DNA of 64,000 nucleotides, from positions 372,001-436,000 of the forward strand of contig NZ_WAJT01000001.1 of the NCBI RefSeq assembly GCF_009650605.1. The letters are read 5' to 3'. Numbering within the stretch: the stretch's first letter is position 1; the number at the start of each line of letters is the position of its first letter. The notes under the pieces were generated by a model that had not been told where the DNA came from, made no database searches, and worked only from the letters and a program-made list of their open reading frames with translations. Positions 27,384 through 37,779 of the stretch are shown piece by piece. The stretch is from Labrenzia sp. CE80. GTDB taxonomy: Bacteria; Pseudomonadota; Alphaproteobacteria; Rhizobiales; Stappiaceae. Both the position numbers and the translations under genes were made by a program.

Positions 27384-28039
27384 GCGGCGCGCGCGAACTG
27401 GCTCGTGACGTTCCTCAGGAGCGCGCAGCTGCAGCGTCATGGAAGCCCCTTGTTGCGAGCGATGTGCTGCACAGCTGTCAGCGGGAGATCTTGCATCAGA
27501 TTGCAGAACCCGGCGTTGCGGCAGCGATCTGGCAGCGAACCGTCGATCCTGAGTTTCAGACCTGGATCGACACTCTTGCCCAGGACGAGCTGCCCACGCT
27601 TCGGACAGTTGTCCCCGCGCAACTGGCCAGGGCTGCCCTCCTTCATGCATGTGAAATAGCCGGACTTGCGTCGTCGCCAGAGCGAGACTTCCTGATCGAG
27701 GATGCGGGAAACCTTGCGCTTGCGGTCGGAAAAATCCTGAAGGTTCGTTATGTGCGGATCCGCCTTGATGTAACCAGCGGGACGATGTGCCCCAAGTTCC
27801 ACGTCGATCAGGTGCGAGCGCGGCTGCTTTGCTGCTATCGCGGCGCCGGCACGGAGTATGTCTCTGCAGCTGATGTCGCTGATCCCGCCCATCACGAGCG
27901 TATGGCGATGGGCGAGGTGGGGTTGTTCAGGGGCGCGCTCTGGTCCGATGACGAGACCTGCGGGCTCTTGCACCGGTCACCGCATCAGGACGATGGCGAT
28001 GCCGCGCGGCTGCTTCTGGTTGTCGAGCCTGCGGAATGA
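27380..28039 (+). CDS. DUF1826 protein
   Basis: 219 residues of the DUF1826 family, which is often found beside COG0523 zinc-response GTPases. A conserved C-terminal half holds FHVDQVRARLLCCYRG and GLLHRSPH, with several Cys and His that could bind metal. It is translationally coupled to the upstream GTPase (ATGA overlap). Function is unestablished; a role in zinc limitation is inferred from context. Confidence 0.82.
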   Translation: MSGARELARDVPQERAAAASWKPLVASDVLHSCQREILHQIAEPGVAAAIWQRTVDPEFQTWIDTLAQDELPTLRTVVPAQLARAALLHACEIAGLASSPERDFLIEDAGNLALAVGKILKVRYVRIRLDVTSGTMCPKFHVDQVRARLLCCYRGAGTEYVSAADVADPAHHERMAMGEVGLFRGALWSDDETCGLLHRSPHQDDGDAARLLLVVEPAE

Positions 28040-28043
28040 AAAA

Positions 28044-28071
28044 AAAAGCCCCGGCATTTGCCGGGGCTTTT
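28044..28071. terminator. Bidirectional intrinsic terminator
   Basis: An 8-base GC stem (28048-28055 with 28060-28067), loop ATTT, flanked by an A-run and a T-run, lies between the convergent DUF1826 gene and the kinase-like gene at 28090. Confidence 0.88.
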
Positions 28072-28089
28072 GACTTCGGTCTTGTAGAT

Positions 28090-28671
28090 CTACCGAGACA
28101 ATAGCTCTTTCAGATCATTTGGAAGTTGGCCCAGCTTGTCACGATCCTCAATATTCACAAGACTGAGCCCAAGCTTCTGGGCGGCTGAGACGATGTTCTG
28201 ATTGTCATGCAGAGACCGTGTAATGAACTTGTCGACCAGAGATCTCATTCTGTGGTCGAGCTCATTGTAGCGGCTCTCAGTCTTTATGCGGCGCTGGAGG
28301 AAGTCGGCGCTGGCGTGAAGGCCGATTGGCACAAGAGCCTGGCCCTCGAGACTGGCGATAAACTCCGGGCGCAGTGCCGAGCCTTCGAAAACCAGGCCTC
28401 GCCTGGAAGCACTCTCGGCGGCAATCAGATGCTGGATACGAGGCCAGAGGTTTTCGTGATGGACCTGAAGAAACCAGTAGATGCTTTCGTCGCTCAGACT
28501 TTCATAGAAGTCGGCTACCGCGGGTTTGACCTCCGGCCATGGCCTGCCTGGATGTCTGGCCAGTTGATCGGTTGAGAGAACTTTCCAGCCCAGAGCGGTC
28601 CCCATACCTGCGGCAAGCGTCGATTTGCCAACATGAGATGTGCCGAATATCAGCAAGACTGAAGGATGCAT
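28090..28671 (-). CDS. P-loop kinase-like ATPase
   Basis: 193 residues. A Walker A motif (GTSHVGKST, residues about 10-18) opens a small kinase-like domain, with a later FEGSALRPEF strand and a basic lid region (LQRRIKTESRYNELDHRMR). It resembles small-molecule kinases or adenylate-kinase-type ATPases. I do not recognise a specific substrate. Confidence 0.7.
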   Translation of the reverse strand: MHPSVLLIFGTSHVGKSTLAAGMGTALGWKVLSTDQLARHPGRPWPEVKPAVADFYESLSDESIYWFLQVHHENLWPRIQHLIAAESASRRGLVFEGSALRPEFIASLEGQALVPIGLHASADFLQRRIKTESRYNELDHRMRSLVDKFITRSLHDNQNIVSAAQKLGLSLVNIEDRDKLGQLPNDLKELLSR

Positions 28672-28768
28672 ATCGGCGAGCTAACCCTCTGTAAGCGGAC
28701 TTTTCTCGACTACGAAAAACGGCGCGATGATGCATCGCGCCGTATTGTCATCTTATAAAGACCCTGGA

Positions 28769-30013
<1,245 letters not shown>

Positions 30014-30387
30014 GGGCCTTGAGCCTTTTGTCATGTCTAAACGGAGAGCAAAGACGACGTGGACGCGTCTTTGACGCGCGTGTCGTATACGCGCTGATCC
30101 GTGTCGCGTCCAGCGGCAGGTGGCAATTGCCGCAAGGCGTCCAGAGCAGATGCCTGTTTTGGTCTTTGAAAGGGGGGGGGGCGAAGGGGAAGGGGGGGTG
30201 CAAGCGCTCTCACTCAAGCGGGCGTTCGAACGGATAAGATCAACAGTCGCTTTCGGCCCAAAGTTGACCTTCGATCATGGTGCCGCGAATGATCGGAAAG
30301 AGCCCAGTTCGACTAATGCTTCAGGCCTCATCAACGTCAGCAAACCGGAAGTCTAATGCTGACCGGCGTTCGTACTCGGCAACCGCG
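30014..30387. other. Intergenic stretch upstream of serA
   Basis: No gene supported. The striking item is a G-rich run at 30172-30198 (tracts of 10, 4 and 7 G on the plus strand), on the template strand of a serA transcript. The remainder looks like ordinary spacer and holds the serA promoter region. Confidence 0.6.
30172..30198 (+). other. G-rich tract, G-quadruplex candidate
   Basis: G10, then CGAA, G4, AA and G7 on the plus strand. The long run can supply two tracts, so four G-tracts with short loops exist. It lies about 160 bases before serA. Confidence 0.6.
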
Positions 30388-30945
30388 TCAAACCTTCGTG
30401 GCTTTATCTAAGCCGTCTAGCCGCGACATGAACTTATTTGAAACTGAAATTATCTGCTCCTCACGAACTTTTTCATCTGAGAGAAGGGAGGTGCTTAGCA
30501 TTGCGGAGTAAGCCGACTGGCTGCCCAAAAGACGGTCATGCAGATGATTAACTTGTGTAGTCGTCTTCGAGTAAAGGGAAAAGAAAATTGCTGAGATTCC
30601 CTCGGTAATTAATCCGACTACTGCGCCAAGGTAAGAAGCGGACAGCCCTGGAATGCCATTTAACTGAAAATAGATGCCAAAACCGACGGAAACACAGATG
30701 AGTATGAAACCAGCGATTGCCGAAAACAGACAGATCTTGAAACTCTGCTGCGCATGTAAGCGCGCTTCAGCCACAAACTCGTCCATGTTTGCAAAGCTTA
30801 TAAGGTTCATAAGTTTAAATATGTCTTCGCCCGACGCATTCTCTAGCTTTTCAAGTAATTCCTTCTTTTCAGTTCGCGCCTCTGCTCGTTCTTTTTTGCT
30901 TATTTTGATGATTTCAGCGGTCAAGCTAATGATATCAAGAATCAT
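30388..30945 (-). CDS. TRADD-N-associated two-helix membrane protein
   Basis: 185 residues: a Lys/Glu-rich coiled-coil N part (about 15-45), two membrane segments (about 77-100 and 113-140) and a hydrophilic C part. The ARLHAQQSFKICLFSAIAGF and QVNHLHDRLLG segments resemble the TRADD-N-associated membrane domain seen in bacterial conflict systems (recognised by eye, not by search). ATG 30945 has AGGGG upstream, so I prefer it to TTG 30969. Base content is clearly more AT-rich than the neighbours, which suggests acquisition. Confidence 0.65.
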   Translation of the reverse strand: MILDIISLTAEIIKISKKERAEARTEKKELLEKLENASGEDIFKLMNLISFANMDEFVAEARLHAQQSFKICLFSAIAGFILICVSVGFGIYFQLNGIPGLSASYLGAVVGLITEGISAIFFSLYSKTTTQVNHLHDRLLGSQSAYSAMLSTSLLSDEKVREEQIISVSNKFMSRLDGLDKATKV

Positions 30946-31734
30946 ACCGGCCCCTAAATTTTCGCCCAAGCAGACAATAGCACGAAGCGTGCCGAACTTC
31001 TTTTAGGAAGTCTAGGCAGTCGCAAAGCCGACATTGGTGCAGACGCAGCGAAGGTCTCGAAAGTCCGCGTAGCGGACATTCGCATAAAGCAGGCTCACTG
31101 TGGCAATCGGCCCCAATCCGGTCATTCGAACGGATCGCAGCAAACGTCCGCATCCCGTCCATTCAGGGCATTCAATCAGTTTGCGACGAACGGCTGGCTT
31201 GCAGATCAGGCCGAGAAGCGTTGAGCTTTCTAACCAAGCACGCAGAACCGCCGAGCGGACCCAATGGGGTGCAAGGCAGCGCAGATCAAGTCACACAAAT
31301 CCCCTCGCACCGACTTCTCTTGGCTTAGACTTCCGAAAAGGGGCAAACCGCACCGTTGTCATCCCGGCCAAGTGCAACGCGAGCCGGGACCGGTGAGCTC
31401 CCGGGGTGTCCTGGGACGCGCGGCTTGGGGGATGTTGGCCTTGGCATTCCGCTTCATGAAGGCTTCGGCTCTCCGATCCCGGATCTTCGCCTTGCTGCGT
31501 CTGGGATGACGAGGAGGTGAGGCGGGTGGAAAAAGCCGGCCGTAGTTTCCAGCGTGAGGCCTCCGCGTCAGGCTCATGCAATGGGAAACGGTGTCCTTGC
31601 CGGCCCGGACTTGATGCGAGGCCGGAGGTAAGGTCCAGGGTCGAGTGTGGGACAGCAACGTTGTTCTGAGCGTTCGCCGTTTGAAGCCCTTCAGGGCCGC
31701 GCTTGCCGGCGACCCGCCCGGCGGCCACCATCGA
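30946..31734. other. Gene-poor stretch
   Basis: No supported gene in about 790 bases. It contains a short hairpin GTCCGC-GTA-GCGGAC near 31060 and, at 31358-31510, a repeat-like element with inverted ends. It looks like decayed or spacer DNA beside the AT-rich membrane-protein gene. Confidence 0.6.
31358..31510. repeat. Intergenic repeat element with inverted ends
   Basis: Starts GTCATCCCGG and ends CTGGGATGAC, which are inverted copies with one mismatch. The inner sequence has GATCCCGGATC and GAGCCGGGACC arms. This is the style of short palindromic intergenic repeats in alphaproteobacteria. Copy number cannot be judged here. Confidence 0.5.
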
Positions 31735-32643
31735 TCAATTCAAAACGGAGACGGCGCGCAGGCGCTGCTTGGCGAAATCGATGAAGGTCCGGACCTTGGC
31801 GGGCGCGCGTCTGCCTTCGAGATGGACCAGATGGATAGGTAGCGGTTCTGGTTCATGCTCTTCCAGAATAGGTTGAAGCGTTCCGTCCTGAAGGTCTTTG
31901 CCGATCTGGTAGGACAGGACCCTTGTCAGGCCCCAACCTTGCCGGGCAACGGAAATGGCCGCTGCAACACTGCTGACCCGTAGGCGGGGCGTGACCCGCA
32001 CCGTCTCGGACTGGTCCTTGCCAAAGCGCCAATCGACAACCGCGCTGACGGGCGCTGTGGCGACAATTTGATGGTGGAGCAGATCGGCAGGGGTCTTTGG
32101 GAGGCCATTGCGTTCGAGATAGTCCGGTGTTGCGCAGACCATCCGGCGAACCTGTCCGATGCGGACCGCCACCAGTCCCGATGAGGGCAAAGGTCCGATC
32201 CGAACGGCAATGTCGAAGCCTTCCTCGACCATGTTGACGATCCTGTCGACCATGATGACATCGGCCGAGACATTCGGGTAGGTGTCCAGAAAACCCGTCA
32301 GCACGGGAGTGACATAGATCCGTCCGAATTCATTCGGGCAGGTCAGCCGCAGCACGCCCACAGGGTTTGATGCGGCGCCCGCGGCCGCGTCGTCGGCGGC
32401 CTGGAGCTGGGCAAGGATATGGCGTGCGTCTTCCAGGTAGGTCTTGCCAACGTCGGTCAGGCGCACCCGCCTCGTGGTGCGGGTAAACAACCTTGCGCCC
32501 AGACGGTCTTCCAGCGCGTTGATCCCCCGTGTGGCTGACGGTGCGCTCAGGCCCACCCGGCGAGCGCCTGCCGAAAAGCTCTCGGCCTCGGCGACTGCAA
32601 TAAAGACCTCAAGGCTTTGTACTCTGTCCATCGGGCGGCTCAT
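31735..32643 (-). CDS. LysR family transcriptional regulator
   Basis: 302 residues: winged helix at about 5-65 (GARRVGLSAPSATRGINALEDRLGARLFTRTTRRV region) and a LysR substrate-binding domain (about 92-295). It is divergent from the GST at 32795, the likely target together with the downstream flavoreductase fusion. The start could be four codons later at MDRVQ. Confidence 0.9.
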   Translation of the reverse strand: MSRPMDRVQSLEVFIAVAEAESFSAGARRVGLSAPSATRGINALEDRLGARLFTRTTRRVRLTDVGKTYLEDARHILAQLQAADDAAAGAASNPVGVLRLTCPNEFGRIYVTPVLTGFLDTYPNVSADVIMVDRIVNMVEEGFDIAVRIGPLPSSGLVAVRIGQVRRMVCATPDYLERNGLPKTPADLLHHQIVATAPVSAVVDWRFGKDQSETVRVTPRLRVSSVAAAISVARQGWGLTRVLSYQIGKDLQDGTLQPILEEHEPEPLPIHLVHLEGRRAPAKVRTFIDFAKQRLRAVSVLN

Positions 32644-32794
32644 TATTATCGTTTAGTGAAATAGTATATTTTGAAACGGCTATATTAATTTGATTTTCGA
32701 AACAAGTTACTTCTGAGGCAGAGGCAAGATCAGGAGCGTTTGGAGATGCATCGCTCTTCGCGCTCCGAGGCCTTAGCAAAGAAGGATCCAGTCA

Positions 32795-33421
32795 ATGACC
32801 ACTGCCATAAAGCTCTACCGCAATCCAAAGTCCGGCCACTGCCACCGGGTCGAGCTGATGCTCGCCTTCCTGGGCTTGCCCTATGAGACCATCGATCTGG
32901 ATATGGCCAATGGGGCGCACAAGGCCCCGGAGTTTCTGAAAATCAGTCCTTTCGGCAAGGTGCCCGCGATCGACGATGGCGGCTACACGTTGGCCGACAG
33001 CAACGCGATCCTGACCTACCTTGTGAAGACCTACGCACAGGGTTCGGCTTGGCTACCAGACGAGGCGAAGGCTGCGGCCGAGGTGCAGCGCTGGTTGACG
33101 ATCGCGGCGGACAACATCTATTCCGGACCTGCTTCTGCCCGGTTGGTGAAGCTCTTCGGGGTGCCCCGTGATCATGCCGCTGCGGTGAAGACGGCGCATG
33201 ACCTCTTTCAGGTCATGGAACCGCATCTTGAAGGGCGCCGCTGGCTGGCAACGGACGAGATTACCATCGCGGATGTCGCCGGCTACAGCTACATCGCCCA
33301 TGCGCCCGAAGGCGGCGTTGATCTTGCACCGTATCCGGCCATTCGCGCCTGGCTGGCACGTGTTGAGGCACAGCCGAATTTCGTTGCCATGGCGGCGTCG
33401 CCAATCCCGGAACTGGCTTGA
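32795..33421 (+). CDS. Glutathione S-transferase
   Basis: 208 residues. The N-terminal domain has SGHCHRVELMLAFLGLPYE and the FGKVPAIDD cis-Pro segment; the C-terminal domain has the TIADVAGYSYIAHA helix. It is divergent from a LysR gene and is followed 56 bases later by a PPOX/flavoreductase fusion; this pair recurs in proteobacteria, suggesting handling of an electrophile or xenobiotic (inference). Confidence 0.9.
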   Translation: MTTAIKLYRNPKSGHCHRVELMLAFLGLPYETIDLDMANGAHKAPEFLKISPFGKVPAIDDGGYTLADSNAILTYLVKTYAQGSAWLPDEAKAAAEVQRWLTIAADNIYSGPASARLVKLFGVPRDHAAAVKTAHDLFQVMEPHLEGRRWLATDEITIADVAGYSYIAHAPEGGVDLAPYPAIRAWLARVEAQPNFVAMAASPIPELA

Positions 33422-33477
33422 AGCGAAACAGGCGCCGGGGTCTTTCTGCCCCGGCAGCATTCTCAAGGACAACCGCA

Positions 33478-35136
33478 ATGACGAAGCTGACAGAGCGAAA
33501 TCCCTTTCACGCAGGTGAGCGTGCCGCCCAGCTGCGCGCGGGCGTGGAAGATGTGGCGCAATGGGCAGGCGGCTTCGTGCGCGATTATCTGCCCGAGCAA
33601 CATAGGGACTTCCATATGTCCTTGCCGTTTCTCGTGGTCGCAAGCGGCGACACTGAAGGGCGTACCTGGGTCAGTGTGGTCGAAGGGGAAGATGGCTTTG
33701 TCTGCTCCCCCGATCCGCGCAGGCTGATATTGAAGACTGGCGTTGATCCAAATGATCCGCTGGCGGGCCGGTTTGAAGAAGGCGGCGACATCGGCGTGGT
33801 CGGCATCGAGCTGGCCAGCCGCCGCCGTAACCGCTTCAGCGGACATTTGCATCCGGTGAAAGACGGCTATGGCATCGACATCCGCCAAACCTTTGGCAAC
33901 TGCCCCCAGTATATCCATGAGCGCAACTGGACCCGGGTTCGCGGCGTGGTGCAACAAGAGCCTGTGCACTCAAACCAGCTGAGCGCCAGGCAGATCGCCC
34001 GTATTCGCGCGGCGGACACGCTGTTTATCGGCTCCGGATATCACAGCGCGCAGGGGGGCGAGCAAGGAGGCGAGCAGGGGGATGCCGCCAACGGCTATGA
34101 TGCCTCCCACCGGGGTGGGCCAGCCGGATTTGCCCAGGTGGTGAGCCCGGTGCAGGTTCAAATCCCCGACTACCCGGGCAACAACTTCTTCAATACGATC
34201 GGAAACCTTGTGTCCGATCCGCGCGTCGGGCTGCTCTTCATCGATTTCGAAACCGGTGGGCTCCTGCATCTGTCGGGCCGCGCAAGCGTCGACTGGTCGC
34301 CGGATGGGTCAGTAAACCCGGACGCCAGGCGGATGATCACCGTCGAGATTGAGGCGGTGGTCGACAGGCCGGGGGCATTGAGCTTGCGGTGGGTGAGGCT
34401 TGACGACCTGTCGCGAAAGTTGCGTCTGGTGCGCAAAACGGCAGAGTCTTCAGGCATCACGTCCTTCTATCTCGGGGCGGCGGATGGGCGTCCGCTCGAT
34501 CCGTTCCTGGCCGGGCAGCACCTTCCTGTCACCGTGCAGATCCCGAGCCAGACCGGGACGTCGGGACGCAGCTATTCGCTGTCTGGAGCAGCCTCGGACA
34601 GCACGCATTACCGGCTCGGCATCAAGCGCGAAGAGCACGGACTGGTGTCACGCTTCCTGCATGATCATCTCCACGAAGGAGACGTGATCGAGGCACGTGC
34701 ACCGTCAGGCGATTTCACCCTCCCGGCAGGCGAGGGACCGGTGGTTCTGGTCAGCGCTGGTGTCGGTCTCACACCGATGCTGTCCATGCTCCATGAGTTG
34801 GCGGCGGAGTGCAGAACCGGCTGGTACGTGCATGCAACCCGAAACAGGCGGGAGCACGCGTTCCAAGATGAGGTCGACGCCCTCGTGGCCGGCAACGAGA
34901 ACATTCGACAGAAGATTTTCTACAGTCAGCCGGGCGCAGGCGATGTTGCAGGCCGCCACTATGACGTCAAAGGGCGTGTGAAGGCTGCGCAGCTGATCGC
35001 GTTGAACCAGGGGGCAGATGCCGACTACCTGCTCTGCGGCCCAAGCCGGTTCATTGCTGATCTTCGAGGCGGTTTGGAGGGCCTGGGTGTCCCGGCCTCG
35101 AAAATACACTTCGAAACATTCGGGCCGACCGGATGA
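33478..35136 (+). CDS. PPOX-fold / ferredoxin-reductase fusion oxidoreductase
   Basis: 552 residues. Residues about 45-295 form a pyridoxamine-phosphate-oxidase-like split barrel (NNFFNTIGNLVSDPRVGLLFIDF). Residues about 310-545 form an FAD/NAD(P) reductase module: RSYSLSG flavin site, VLVSAGVGLTPMLSML and the LLCGPSRFI end. The related fusions carry a C-terminal 2Fe-2S ferredoxin domain; here the stop comes right after HFETFGPTG and no Cys cluster follows. ATG 33478 follows AAGGA and is preferred to the upstream frame. Confidence 0.82.
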   Translation: MTKLTERNPFHAGERAAQLRAGVEDVAQWAGGFVRDYLPEQHRDFHMSLPFLVVASGDTEGRTWVSVVEGEDGFVCSPDPRRLILKTGVDPNDPLAGRFEEGGDIGVVGIELASRRRNRFSGHLHPVKDGYGIDIRQTFGNCPQYIHERNWTRVRGVVQQEPVHSNQLSARQIARIRAADTLFIGSGYHSAQGGEQGGEQGDAANGYDASHRGGPAGFAQVVSPVQVQIPDYPGNNFFNTIGNLVSDPRVGLLFIDFETGGLLHLSGRASVDWSPDGSVNPDARRMITVEIEAVVDRPGALSLRWVRLDDLSRKLRLVRKTAESSGITSFYLGAADGRPLDPFLAGQHLPVTVQIPSQTGTSGRSYSLSGAASDSTHYRLGIKREEHGLVSRFLHDHLHEGDVIEARAPSGDFTLPAGEGPVVLVSAGVGLTPMLSMLHELAAECRTGWYVHATRNRREHAFQDEVDALVAGNENIRQKIFYSQPGAGDVAGRHYDVKGRVKAAQLIALNQGADADYLLCGPSRFIADLRGGLEGLGVPASKIHFETFGPTG

Positions 35137-35249
35137 CGCAATTTCAGTTTGGCCAATGCGTTGCGGCAAAAGGGCTGGGCAACATAAAGAGAGTTAGAAG
35201 AACGAACACTGTTGACTGCCTCCCGATAAACTAACACCGCAGGGACAGC

Positions 35250-35312
35250 ATGCTCAGTCGAAAAAAGCCAAAACTTGAAGAGGCTGAAGTGCCTGCGGCA
35301 AGCGGCAAATGA
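35250..35312 (+). CDS. Possible 20-residue small protein
   Basis: A short open frame with an AGGGA ribosome site, rich in Lys and Glu, in the gap between the flavoreductase fusion and the ilvH terminator. Nothing else supports it. Confidence 0.25.
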   Translation: MLSRKKPKLEEAEVPAASGK

Positions 35313-35354
35313 CCCTGACCACTTTGAACAAAGGACTGCCTAGGCGCGCGCGTA

Positions 35355-35388
35355 CAAAAAAGCCCGCCGTGATGTCTCGCGGCGGGCT
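35355..35388 (-). terminator. Intrinsic terminator of ilvIH
   Basis: A stem of at least 8 GC-rich pairs (35361-35368 with 35381-35388, extending inward) followed on the minus strand by a run of six T. It lies 25 bases after the ilvH stop. Confidence 0.88.
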
Positions 35389-35413
35389 TTCGTTTGTCTT
35401 TATCCTTGCGGCC

Positions 35414-35989
35414 TTAAAGCCCTTCCGGTCCTCTTTGAACCGCAGCCACGCCAGTGCGGGAGACTTCGATCAGACCGAGCGGCTTCATGATCGAGATGAA
35501 CTGCTCGATCTTGGAGGTGCGGCCGGTGATCTCGAAGACGAAATGCTCGGTCGTCGCGTCAATCACTGTGGCCCGGAAAGCGTCGCCCAGGCGCAGGGCT
35601 TCCAGGCGCTTTTCGCCGGTGCCTGCCACCTTTACCAGTGCGAGCTCCCGTTCGAGCGGTTTGTCCTGATTGGCAAGTTGCGCTTCCACGGTCAGGTCGG
35701 TCACTCGGTGGACGGGGACGAGGCGATCCAGCTGGTGGCGGATCTGCTCGATCACCATGGGTGTGCCGGTGGTGACGATGGTGATGCGCGACAGATGCTT
35801 TTCGTGCTCGGTTTCCGACACGGTCAGGCTGTCGATGTTGTAGCCACGGCCGGAGAACAGGCCGATCACGCGGGCGAGCACGCCGGGCTCGTTGTCGACG
35901 ATCACCGATAGGGTATGAGTTTCGATCTTGTCACTGGTTTCCGCCATGAAATAGATCGACGGGGCGCTTAGGTTGGTTTGTGCGTTCAT
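35414..35989 (-). CDS. ilvH: Acetolactate synthase small (regulatory) subunit
   Basis: 191 residues: an ACT domain (about 24-100, with VDNEPGVLARVIGLFSGRGYNIDSL) that senses valine, and the ALS_ss_C domain (about 110-185). It starts 14 bases after the ilvI stop with a GGAGAG site, so the two subunits are co-expressed. Confidence 0.95.
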   Translation of the reverse strand: MNAQTNLSAPSIYFMAETSDKIETHTLSVIVDNEPGVLARVIGLFSGRGYNIDSLTVSETEHEKHLSRITIVTTGTPMVIEQIRHQLDRLVPVHRVTDLTVEAQLANQDKPLERELALVKVAGTGEKRLEALRLGDAFRATVIDATTEHFVFEITGRTSKIEQFISIMKPLGLIEVSRTGVAAVQRGPEGL

Positions 35990-36003
35990 GTTCGTCTCTC
36001 CCC

Positions 36004-37779
36004 TTAAACCAGCATCTTGCCGGCGTCGTCGATGGCATTTGCGACCGCTTCGTCGGACGCTTCATCGGGCAGCAGCATTTCATTATGAGCCTTGCCCGAT
36101 GGGATCATCGGGAAGCAGTTGGCAAGGTTGGCCACGCGGCAGTCGAACAGAACGGGCTTGTCAATGGAGATCATTTCCTCGATCGCGCCGTCCAGATCGC
36201 CGGGCTTTTCGACCCGGATGCCAACACCGCCATAGGCTTCGGCCAGCTTGACGAAATCAGGCAGGCTGTCGGTGTAGGAATGGGACAGACGGTTGCCGTG
36301 GAGCAGCTGCTGCCACTGGCGGACCATGCCCATGTACTGGTTGTTCAGGATGAAGACCTTGACCGGCAGGCCGAACTGGACGGCCGTCGACATTTCCTGA
36401 ATGTTCATCAGGATCGAGGCATCCCCGGCAATGTCGATGCACAGGGCGTCGCGATGCGCGACCTGCGCGCCAATGGCGGCGGGAAGGCCATAGCCCATGG
36501 TGCCGAGACCGCCGGAGGTCAGCCACCGGTTCGGTTCTTCGAAGCCGTAGAACTGGGCTGCCCACATCTGGTGCTGGCCGACTTCGGTGGAGATGTAGGT
36601 TGTGCGGTCCTTGGTCAGCTCATACAGACGCTGGATCGCGTACTGCGGCATGATGATGTCTTCGTTGGGACGGTAGGCCAGCGAATTGCGGGCGCGCCAG
36701 ATGTCGATCTGCTTCCACCAGTCCTTCATGGCTGCCGGATCGGCTTTAAGGGAGGACGTGCGCCAGATTCGAACCAGATCCTCCAGTACATGGCCGACGT
36801 CGCCAATGATCGGCAGGTCAACCTTGACGGTCTTGTTGATCGAGGAGGGGTCGATGTCGATGTGGATTTTCGTGGCGTTCGGCGCGAAGGCGTCGATGCG
36901 GCCGGTGATCCTGTCGTCGAAACGCGCGCCAACGCAGACCATGACGTCGCAATCATGCATCGTCATGTTGGCCTCATAGGTGCCGTGCATGCCCAGCATG
37001 CCGAGCCAGCTATCGCCGGACGCGGGATAGGCGCCCAGGCCCATCAAGGTCGATGTGATCGGGAAGCCGGTGAGCTGGACCAGTTCGCGCAGCAACTGGC
37101 AGGCTTGCGGGCCCGAGTTGATCACGCCGCCGCCAGTGTAGAGCACTGGTTTCTTGGCCTTGGACATGAGGTCTGCCGCGATGCGGACAGCTTGCGCGTC
37201 GCCTTTCAGTTGCGGACGGTAGCTCTTGTGGCTTGCGGACGGGTTGCTCGTCGGGCCCTGATAGGTGCCGGTGGCAAACTGAACGTCCTTTGGAATATCA
37301 ACGACGACCGGACCCGGGCGGCCGGAAGTTGCGACATAGAATGCTTCGTGCAGAACGCGCGCAAGATCGTCGACATCGCGGACCAGCCAATTGTGCTTGG
37401 TGCAAGGGCGGGTAATGCCGACGGTATCGCACTCCTGAAAGGCATCCGTTCCGATCAGATGTGTGGCAGTCTGTCCCGTGATGCAGACCAGCGGAATGCT
37501 GTCCATCATGGCGTCGGTCAGTGCGGTGACCATGTTGGTCGCGCCGGGCCCCGATGTCACCAGGGCAACGCCCGGCTTTCCGGTCGAGCGGGCATAGCCT
37601 TCGGCGGCGTGGCCTGCGCCCTGTTCATGGCGCACAAGAATGTGCTCGAGGCCTTCTTGCTGAATGATCTCGTCGTAGATGGGAAGCACTGCGCCACCCG
37701 GGTAGCCGAATACCGTGTCGACGCCCTGGTCCTTCAACGCCTGGATCACCATTTCGGCGCCGGTCATCTCCCGTGTCAT
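36004..37779 (-). CDS. ilvI: Acetolactate synthase large subunit
   Basis: 591-residue TPP enzyme that joins pyruvate with pyruvate or 2-oxobutyrate at the head of branched-chain amino acid synthesis. The catalytic Glu is in VRHEQGAGHAAEG (E52), the FAD-binding middle domain follows, and the TPP motif GDASILMNIQE lies near 451. The start at 37779 has AGGAAAG upstream; the open frame runs further to 38064, but that part covers the attenuator leader. Confidence 0.95.
   Translation of the reverse strand: MTREMTGAEMVIQALKDQGVDTVFGYPGGAVLPIYDEIIQQEGLEHILVRHEQGAGHAAEGYARSTGKPGVALVTSGPGATNMVTALTDAMMDSIPLVCITGQTATHLIGTDAFQECDTVGITRPCTKHNWLVRDVDDLARVLHEAFYVATSGRPGPVVVDIPKDVQFATGTYQGPTSNPSASHKSYRPQLKGDAQAVRIAADLMSKAKKPVLYTGGGVINSGPQACQLLRELVQLTGFPITSTLMGLGAYPASGDSWLGMLGMHGTYEANMTMHDCDVMVCVGARFDDRITGRIDAFAPNATKIHIDIDPSSINKTVKVDLPIIGDVGHVLEDLVRIWRTSSLKADPAAMKDWWKQIDIWRARNSLAYRPNEDIIMPQYAIQRLYELTKDRTTYISTEVGQHQMWAAQFYGFEEPNRWLTSGGLGTMGYGLPAAIGAQVAHRDALCIDIAGDASILMNIQEMSTAVQFGLPVKVFILNNQYMGMVRQWQQLLHGNRLSHSYTDSLPDFVKLAEAYGGVGIRVEKPGDLDGAIEEMISIDKPVLFDCRVANLANCFPMIPSGKAHNEMLLPDEASDEAVANAIDDAGKMLV

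Noticed and set aside
30014..30217. Extended N terminus of SerA
   Set aside because: The extension is Pro-rich, crosses the G-tract and has no counterpart in the family.
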